Shown here: positions 56,845-64,000 of the stretch, in pieces
Layout: the number at the start of each line of letters is the position of its first letter
Position numbering within the stretch: the first letter of the stretch is position 1
Assembly: GCA_002840905.1 (NCBI GenBank)
Contig: PHDD01000010.1
Coordinates: 1-64,000, forward strand
Reading direction: 5' to 3'
DNA length: 64,000 nucleotides
Source: Bacteroidetes bacterium HGW-Bacteroidetes-4
GTDB lineage: Bacteria; Bacteroidota; Bacteroidia; Bacteroidales; SZUA-534
Notes under the pieces: generated by a model
Database searches by the model: none
What the model saw: only the letters and a program-made list of their open reading frames with translations
What the model was told of the DNA's origin: nothing
Program-made: the position numbers and the translations under genes

Positions 56845-58284
56845 TTAAACTTTTTGCTCTTTCCATTTGCCGAGTCTAAAAAAGTATAAGGCCAATAAGC
56901 TCATAAACGATTCGGCAATAATAATGGCATAAAAAACACCGCGTTGTTCCAAACCAAGCGACATGGCTAAAAACCAGGCCAAAGGTATTTCTACCATCCA
57001 AAAGGCAATAAAATTAAAGAGTGTTGGCATTTTGGTATCGCCTGCCCCGTTGAACGATTGCACCATCACCATGCCCAGCCCATAAAATACGAAGCCATAC
57101 GAAACAATGCGCAAACATTCGGAACCAATTCTTATAAGAACAACTTCGTTGGTAAACAGGCGAATAAACCATTCGGGAAACAGAATAAATAGAATGCTCA
57201 TTAAGCCTAAAAAAATCATGTTTACAAACGACACCTTCCATACCGACGATTCCGCACGATCAGCACGGTTGGCTCCCAGGTTTTGTCCCACCAGCGTAGC
57301 CGCCGCATTGCTTAAACCCCACGAAGGCAATAATAAAAAGATAACTATCCGAATGGCAATGGTATAGCCGGCAATGGCTTCGCTGCCAAAATTCGAGATA
57401 ATGCGAATCATAAATATCCAACTGGTGGTGGCAATAAGCGATTGCCCGATACCTCCGGCTGAGATATTAATCAGGTGCATAATTTTTTCCCAGTTAATCC
57501 GGAATTTAAGTCCGTTCAGGTTAATACGTCCCGAGCCCCGGAATAAAATGTACAGTTGATAAACTACGGCCACTCCCCGACCAATGTTAGTTGCTATGGC
57601 TGCACCAACAATTCCCATTTCGGGGAAAGGACCCCAACCAAAAATCAACAAGGGGTCGAGAATCAGGTTCAGTCCATTGGCCAGCCACAAAACGCGCATG
57701 GCAATGGCTGCATCGCCTGCCCCACGAAAGATGGCGTTGTTTATAAAGAGCAACATAATAACCAGGTTGCCCCCAAACATCAGCGTTGTATAGCTGCTGT
57801 AGTTGTTTACAATTTCGGTCGAAGCTCCCATAGCGCGAAGCAAATCTTTGGCAAACACCATTCCTGGAACAGCAATCATTAAGGAAACAATTACTCCGGT
57901 AATAATGGCCTGGTACCCTTCGGCACTGGCTTCACGCTGACGCTTTTCACCAATACGCCGCGACACCAATGCTGTGGTTCCCATAGCAAAGCCAAAGGCA
58001 ATAGCATATACCAGTGTCAGTACCGACTCGGTAATGCCCACCGTTGCCACCGCATCGGCTCCTAATTTTGAAACAAAGAAAATATCGACTACTGCAAAGA
58101 TGGATTCCATTATCATTTCAAGCACCATGGGTATGGCCAACAGAAAAATGGCTTTGCTAAGAGGAATCTGGGTAAAGTCGCGGTCAGATCCTGAAACCGC
58201 TTCCCAAAGAAAGTTTTTTAGCCGGTGGAAGGTATTCCCCGCCTGTTCGGTTTTGTTGGTTGTTTTATGGTAATATTCGGTCAT
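56845..58284 (-). CDS. MATE family efflux transporter
   Basis: The 479-residue protein has twelve hydrophobic segments in two similar halves, with the MATE start (IPLSKAIFLLAIPMVLEMIM) and the motif MGTTALVSRRIGEKR in the first half, and GLSNAAATLVGQNLGANRAD in the second. It exports drugs or metabolites in exchange for Na+ or H+; the substrate is not known. Its start codon overlaps a short leader ORF (below). Confidence 0.93.
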   Translation of the reverse strand: MTEYYHKTTNKTEQAGNTFHRLKNFLWEAVSGSDRDFTQIPLSKAIFLLAIPMVLEMIMESIFAVVDIFFVSKLGADAVATVGITESVLTLVYAIAFGFAMGTTALVSRRIGEKRQREASAEGYQAIITGVIVSLMIAVPGMVFAKDLLRAMGASTEIVNNYSSYTTLMFGGNLVIMLLFINNAIFRGAGDAAIAMRVLWLANGLNLILDPLLIFGWGPFPEMGIVGAAIATNIGRGVAVVYQLYILFRGSGRINLNGLKFRINWEKIMHLINISAGGIGQSLIATTSWIFMIRIISNFGSEAIAGYTIAIRIVIFLLLPSWGLSNAAATLVGQNLGANRADRAESSVWKVSFVNMIFLGLMSILFILFPEWFIRLFTNEVVLIRIGSECLRIVSYGFVFYGLGMVMVQSFNGAGDTKMPTLFNFIAFWMVEIPLAWFLAMSLGLEQRGVFYAIIIAESFMSLLALYFFRLGKWKEQKV

Positions 58285-58414
58285 GTTGTTTTCGTTTATA
58301 CTTTTTTATACATCGGTATCCAGTCACTTGAGCTGTTAAACAAGCAGTTTCGTTGTTAAAGCCATTGTCCACAAGGGTCACATCGATAAACGGTAAGGTA
58401 ACGATCGTTTTCAT
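58265..58414 (-). CDS. Possible leader ORF of the MATE gene
   Basis: A 49-residue frame (MKTIVTLPFIDVTLVDNGFN at the start) with an unusually strong Shine-Dalgarno GGAGGA 7 nt before its ATG, something not seen elsewhere in this window. Its stop overlaps the MATE start by 20 bases, so translation of the exporter could be coupled to it. It could be a regulatory leader or a chance frame. Confidence 0.35.
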   Translation of the reverse strand: MKTIVTLPFIDVTLVDNGFNNETACLTAQVTGYRCIKKYKRKQHDRILP

Positions 58415-58490
58415 AATAAATCCTCCGATTTAATTGGTTAAATAAAAAATGAATAAATAATTTGGGAAATGTTAACGCAATATCAGACTA

Positions 58491-58552
58491 TGTACCTAAC
58501 AGCTTTTAGGCACATCGGCAAACACAGTTGATATAGTCGTTTTAATTTTCAT
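58491..58552 (-). promoter_or_regulatory. Leader peptide and hairpin in the MATE 5' region
   Basis: On the minus strand an 18-residue ORF (MKIKTTISTVFADVPKSC) ends at 58496-58498 within a hairpin made of TGTGCCT and AGGTACA (58491-58514). A peptide that stops inside a stem is the layout of attenuators. It lies about 80 nt before the larger leader ORF. No function is shown. Confidence 0.35.
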
Positions 58553-58634
58553 GATGCACAAAATAAAAACATATTTTCTGAACCACCAAATTTATTTTAT
58601 GGTGGCGTTATAAAAAAGTAAAATACCGGTAACA

Positions 58635-58684
58635 GCAAACAAAAAAGGCTTACGGGTTTCCTTTTAAGTGGAAACCGGTAAGCC
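58635..58684 (-). terminator. Terminator of the ABC-F gene
   Basis: GGCTTACGGGTTTCC and GGAAACCGGTAAGCC form a stem of 15 bases with one mismatch and an eight-base loop; on the minus strand TTTTTTGTTTGC follows. Confidence 0.8.
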
Positions 58685-58708
58685 GCTATTTATAAATTAT
58701 TTTTTTAT

Positions 58709-60337
<1,629 letters not shown>

Positions 60338-60387
60338 TTAATAATTTGTTACCAACCCCGCGTGGGATATTTGAGGGCGCAAACTTA

Positions 60388-60395
60388 CAAAAATA
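60388..60395 (-). promoter_or_regulatory. -7 element of the ABC-F gene
   Basis: On the minus strand TATTTTTG fits TAnnTTTG and lies 65 nt before the start codon. A possible inverted repeat is nearby. The -33 box is not evident. Confidence 0.4.
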
Positions 60396-60718
60396 TTTTG
60401 GAATTGCATTACCTTTTATAATCCTTTAAATTCACACAATTATTAAGGCAATGAATTGATTCGAAAAAACCATAATTATATTAATAATCAGGATAAAAGC
60501 ATTTACACAGATACAGTTTCACTTACCCAATTTATTAAGGCATTTACATTGAAGCCTAAAAAAAAGCTATACTTTTTTATATCGGAAAATTGAATGAATC
60601 TTTCCAAATATTTTTGTTCAATGAGTCGGTTAATTTTTCAGAGTAAAAGGTTGTAACTACACTTTATTTTGTGCGACTAAATGAATGTTCTAAATTTACA
60701 AACCTTAAACCGACCAAA

Positions 60719-61669
60719 ATGAGTAAACTTACCCGAAGGACATTTATTAAACAGGCATCGGTACTGGGATTAGGCTCTATGGTGCTTCCTGGCATCTTGT
60801 TAAAAAAAACCAGTGCATTAACAGCACAAAACCTGCCCGACATTGCCATTATTGAAGGAACCCGCATTTTTGAAAACACCCTGCTGGCTGTTGAACGACT
60901 GGGAGGCATGTCGCGTTTTGTAAAAAACGGGCAAAAAGTGGGCTTGCTTATTAATTCCGATTTTGAGATTCCGGGTGTTTATACCCACCCCGATGTTTCG
61001 CTGGCGGTGGTAAAAATGTGTTTCGATGCAGGAGCATCAGAAGTAAGCTGCCTGCAATGTGTAATTTCCGAATACTGGGAACGCTCGGCTCACAAAACCG
61101 CTATGGAACCCTACCTGACCCGGCTGGGTAACGAAACCCTGAATCGGTTTCCGGCCAAATTCGAAAACGGCGGATTTGTTAAGAAAGAGATCATTGGAGC
61201 CAAACACCTTAAAGAAATAGAAGTAGTTGGAAAACTTTTCGAAGTGGATGTACTTATTAACCTGCCCATAGCCAAACACCACGCCACAACCCTGTTTACA
61301 GGTGCCTTGAAGAATATGATGGGGGTAAATACCCGCGCTACCAACGTAACTTTTCATCTGAATGGACCAAAACGTAACGACCCCGTTTATCTGGCAGAAT
61401 GTATTGCCGATCTGAACCGTTTTCGACCGGCTGATTTAACCGTAATGGATGCCACAAGCTACCTTACCAGCAATGGTCCCAGTGGTCCGGGTGAAACTGC
61501 CGAAAGCAATAAGATACTGGCTGGTACCGATATGGTGGCCATCGATGCGCTGGGCAGCAGCTATCACGGTTACAGTTACGAAGATATACCCACCCTGGCT
61601 GCCGGTGAACAGGCCGGACTGGGAACCGCAAACTACCATAACCTCAAAATTCACGAAGAAAAAGCCTGA
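60719..61669 (+). CDS. DUF362 domain protein with Tat signal
   Basis: The N-terminus has a twin-arginine signal (SKLTRRTFIKQASVLGLGS), which predicts export of a folded protein that may carry a cofactor. The rest (LINSDFEIPGVYTHPDVSL, LPIAKHHATTLFTGALKNMM, GTDMVAIDALGSS) matches DUF362, proteins often fused to or next to iron-sulfur proteins; this one has no CxxCxxCxxxCP cluster of its own. The chosen ATG is the one before the Tat motif; the frame open to 60671 (GTG) lacks it. The 395-bp region upstream has a -7-like TATTTTTG at 60609-60616. Confidence 0.85.
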   Translation: MSKLTRRTFIKQASVLGLGSMVLPGILLKKTSALTAQNLPDIAIIEGTRIFENTLLAVERLGGMSRFVKNGQKVGLLINSDFEIPGVYTHPDVSLAVVKMCFDAGASEVSCLQCVISEYWERSAHKTAMEPYLTRLGNETLNRFPAKFENGGFVKKEIIGAKHLKEIEVVGKLFEVDVLINLPIAKHHATTLFTGALKNMMGVNTRATNVTFHLNGPKRNDPVYLAECIADLNRFRPADLTVMDATSYLTSNGPSGPGETAESNKILAGTDMVAIDALGSSYHGYSYEDIPTLAAGEQAGLGTANYHNLKIHEEKA

Positions 61670-61674
61670 CACTT

Positions 61675-62502
61675 ATGATGCGTTTATTCCTGTTGACTTA
61701 TTTATTGCTAAATGCTTTCCTGCTGCAAGCAACAAGTATTCACGGTCTGCTGCCCGAAAATAAATCTTGTGGCGACTGGCTCGTGGTGGGACAAACCGAA
61801 TATTACGCCAGCGACGAGCTTTACTTTTTAATCAACGGGGGAGCCGACCTTTATCTCGAATATGGTTTTAAAGAGGTGGTGGCACAAAGCTATCAGAACA
61901 ATGTCAATGAGAAAATCAGTGTCGAAATTTATAATATGGGTAGCAGCGAGGCTGCGTTTGGTATTTATAGTCTGAGTAAAAGTCCGCAGGGTGAAACAGC
62001 AAACCTGGGCGACTTTTCGGTAAAAACATCGAACTCCCTGCTGTTTACTTCCGATTCGTACCTAGTGCTGATGCGCAGTGCAGCAGCCAGTGCTACGGTG
62101 CGCGAAGGTTTTTGCCTGCTGGCAGAAAGCATCCTACGAAAAAATCCAGCCGAAGGAAATATACCTGCCCTAATTGAGCACCTGAAACTGAATGCTAATG
62201 ATGTGCGCTATTTACGTGGCCCCATTGGGTTAAGCTCAGTTTATTATTTCGATGCCGCTAATTTGTTTCAGGTGGAGGAAGCTCTTGCTTACCAACAAGG
62301 CGATACCACCCTGCTCTATTTTGCCTACAATGAAGCACAAAAAACGGTCGAAGTTTTTGAACATCTAAAAAAGATGTTGCCATCGAAAACAAAGTTTACC
62401 CTGCTTGAAAGTCAGGCATCGGCTTTTAACCTGAAGGATAAAAAAGAGCGCACCCTGTTTTTTACCCTAAAGCAAAATGCGATACAAGTGGCTCTTAACT
62501 AA
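61675..62502 (+). CDS. DUF6599-like exported protein
   Basis: A 275-residue protein with a signal peptide (LFLLTYLLLNAFLLQATS) and the pattern YFLINGGADLYLEYGFKEV with EIYNMGSSEAAFGIYSLSKS, which I recognise as the DUF6599 style. Function is unknown. It starts 5 nt after the DUF362 stop, so the two are an operon and are probably exported partners. Confidence 0.78.
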   Translation: MMRLFLLTYLLLNAFLLQATSIHGLLPENKSCGDWLVVGQTEYYASDELYFLINGGADLYLEYGFKEVVAQSYQNNVNEKISVEIYNMGSSEAAFGIYSLSKSPQGETANLGDFSVKTSNSLLFTSDSYLVLMRSAAASATVREGFCLLAESILRKNPAEGNIPALIEHLKLNANDVRYLRGPIGLSSVYYFDAANLFQVEEALAYQQGDTTLLYFAYNEAQKTVEVFEHLKKMLPSKTKFTLLESQASAFNLKDKKERTLFFTLKQNAIQVALN

Positions 62503-62571
62503 GCACAATACCTAATTATTAAATGGATTTCAGCTATTGAAACAGATACTATTTGTTTTTTGCATCACCTT

Positions 62572-62626
62572 AAAGGTTAGGTTTGCAGCTTTAACCTGAT
62601 TTGTTTATTTTTTACCGGTAAATTTG
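62572..62626 (+). promoter_or_regulatory. Weak terminator hairpin and a -7 element
   Basis: AGGTTA and TAACCT (62574-62596) form a six-pair hairpin followed by a T-rich run, a weak end for the DUF362 operon. TAAATTTG at 62619-62626 is a perfect -7 match for the next gene, with a TTTG 15 nt upstream, closer than the usual 19. Confidence 0.4.
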
Positions 62627-62688
62627 TGTTTTTAACAGTAATTTTATACTTTTAATCGTCTTTTATTCAATCATTAACACATTAAATT

Positions 62689-63138
62689 ATGGCCTTAAAA
62701 ATTAAAATCGACATTACGGTCGATACCGAGCTTTTAAAAGCCAGGTATCCCAAGGGTGGTAATATTAGCGACCACAACATTATTGACATGGTTCAGGATC
62801 AAGGTAAATTTGAATACCAGGACGGGAATCGCGATAAGCTGATTTCCATTGTCAGTCCCGGCTCGTCGTTGAAGTGGAAAATCAAAAGCAAACAAAAAGG
62901 GGTGAATCTCGATTTGTTGGATTACGTGGATTTGGACGGTAATATGAGTAAGGTATTTAAATCTAAACCCGGTAAAGCAGGAACAGACGATGAGTACGAC
63001 GGTGCAATAAAGGCCGATATAGGACAAAAAAGCATAAATACCCGCTACGCATTTAAGTTCTGTATTAAAAACGAGTCAGCAACCACCTGGACCTGGGATC
63101 CTGGCGTGGATGTTCCTTTTCCTCCCGTGGTGCCTTAA
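62689..63138 (+). CDS. Small protein with possible AidA/PixA-like fold
   Basis: I am not sure of the family. The 149-residue cytosolic protein begins ALKIKIDITVDTELLKARYP, with an IIDMVQDQ-type strand and PGSSLKWKIKSKQKGV, which looks like the start of AidA/PixA inclusion-body proteins. The resemblance is limited to the beginning. It ends VPFPPVVP. It is a single-gene unit with its own -7 element. Confidence 0.6.
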   Translation: MALKIKIDITVDTELLKARYPKGGNISDHNIIDMVQDQGKFEYQDGNRDKLISIVSPGSSLKWKIKSKQKGVNLDLLDYVDLDGNMSKVFKSKPGKAGTDDEYDGAIKADIGQKSINTRYAFKFCIKNESATTWTWDPGVDVPFPPVVP

Positions 63139-63506
63139 GTCAACGAGCAATGGCAATTAGCAATTAACAATTAGCATGATAGAGACTGGTAAGTAAGTTG
63201 CTGGTTGCTATTGCTTTGAGTTTTGAGTTTTTGAGTTTATAATTTTGAGTAATGTCGGAAGAACAGAGAACAGAAGGGTACCCTATGATTATGCTGGGTG
63301 ACTCTGTGTCATAAATTTATTAAAAATATTACATAACCTCTAAGTAGCCCGCAGTCATCAAAAGACAGCACTCAGGTTTTAGTATGATACCTAATAGATT
63401 AGTTTCCAAAAATAAAAAACAGAAAACCAGACAAAAGTCATGTTTTTTGCGTGTTGGGTGATTGGGTAAATTGTTTTATCTTCGGTTTTTATTTATTCAA
63501 CTACCT
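63139..63506. other. Intergenic region with simple direct repeats
   Basis: A short tract of CAATTAGC-like octamers at about 63154-63177 and a GAGTTTT-type repeat at about 63218-63238. A -7-like TATCTTCG lies at 63478-63485, before the TPR gene. No gene is visible. Confidence 0.4.
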
Positions 63507-64000
63507 ATGAAACCATACCGCTTTTATATTTTAGCGATTCTTCTTATTGTCTCTGCCTTAAGCTTAAAGGGAAATAATGAACTAAGGAATACTTTTAAAG
63601 AAATTTACCAGAAAGCCAACAGTGAGAACAATAAGGAAAAAGCCTTAAAATATGCTTTTGATGCCTACGAACTGGCTAAACAAATGAATAACGACACCCT
63701 GATAGCCTCAGGGCTTGTTGTTATTAGTAACAATTATAAATCGTTGGGGAATTACGGGCAGGCACTAACTTATGCCCTGCTGGCCGAACCTTTTTATCAA
63801 AAAATTAACGAAACTATGGGTTCTGCCATGATAGCCACCCACATTGCCGGCATCTATTTTACCATGGAAAACTTTGAACCTGCAATTAGTTACTACCATC
63901 GGGCCATGCAAATTAAAACCGAATACATTGCCCTCACCCTGGCCATCTATATTAACTTGAGCGAAATTTACCGGCAAATGCAATTCTACGACAGTGCACT
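63507..64000 (+). CDS. TPR-containing exported protein (3' end outside window)
   Basis: The frame is open from ATG 63507 to the right edge (164 codons). A signal peptide (FYILAILLIVSALSLKG) is followed by repeated helix pairs typical of tetratricopeptide repeats (AFDAYELAKQMNNDTLIASG; YGQALTYALLAE; FEPAISYYHRAMQI). In Bacteroidota such a start often belongs to a TPR-linked histidine kinase or HTH regulator, but the domain that decides this lies outside. The shadow frame on the minus strand is ignored. Confidence 0.85.
   Translation, partial: MKPYRFYILAILLIVSALSLKGNNELRNTFKEIYQKANSENNKEKALKYAFDAYELAKQMNNDTLIASGLVVISNNYKSLGNYGQALTYALLAEPFYQKINETMGSAMIATHIAGIYFTMENFEPAISYYHRAMQIKTEYIALTLAIYINLSEIYRQMQFYDSA

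Overview
The window reads as chromosome of a Bacteroidota bacterium, probably of the Marinilabiliales/Prolixibacteraceae type. The evidence for the phylum is seen in the sequence: a type IX secretion C-terminal domain, a TonB-dependent receptor paired with a DUF4249 lipoprotein, class III fructose-1,6-bisphosphatase, hybrid PAS/GAF histidine kinases, several promoters of the TTTG-N19-21-TAnnTTTG kind, and almost no Shine-Dalgarno sequences. The family-level placement is inference. There is no rRNA, CRISPR array, phage or transposase gene; one tRNA-Pro (CGG) is present.

Layout. 1-7 kb: a hybrid kinase cut by the left window edge, then a CzcA-type metal efflux pump and its adaptor. 7-12 kb (minus strand): MscS channel, ArfB ribosome-rescue hydrolase, nitronate monooxygenase-like enzyme, EFR1 flavodoxin/ferredoxin and an UPF0316 membrane protein. 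12-15 kb: a large hybrid kinase split by one in-frame TAG. 15-26 kb: small lipoprotein, tRNA-Pro, CapA-like phosphoesterase, SerB, peroxiredoxin, PNPOx-like protein, an SDR carrying an exact 33-bp internal duplication, and a lipoprotein alkaline phosphatase. 26-35 kb: DUF4249/TonB receptor pair, hypothetical envelope proteins, and a decayed two-gene unit (SDR/DUF2867 and SRPBCC), the second gene split by a 205-bp insertion. 35-48 kb: Fbp, cation/proton antiporter, GAF kinase, SBF transporter, MBL hydrolase overlapping TilS tail to tail, and a T9SS cargo with FG-GAP-like repeats. 47-53 kb: a LysR regulator divergent from leuC-leuD-(leuA/cimA-like)-leuB, with a palindromic operator and a promoter between them. 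53-64 kb: two methyltransferases, adenosine deaminase, polyphosphate glucokinase, MATE exporter with a leader region, ABC-F ATPase, a Tat-exported DUF362 protein with its DUF6599 neighbour, and the start of a TPR protein cut by the right edge.

The most unusual signal is non-coding. Between two terminators at about 20.99-21.37 kb lies an array of about 35 A- or T-tracts spaced by about 10.3 bp, in step with the DNA helix over some 34 turns. It is built from degenerate units of about 21 nt and has no open reading frame. It should be strongly curved DNA and I know of no named element that matches it. Other signals worth checking are the amber-split kinase, the MITE-like insertion, the triloop-hairpin element at 37.2 kb and the MATE leader.

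All domain calls come from reading motifs; no database search was run.
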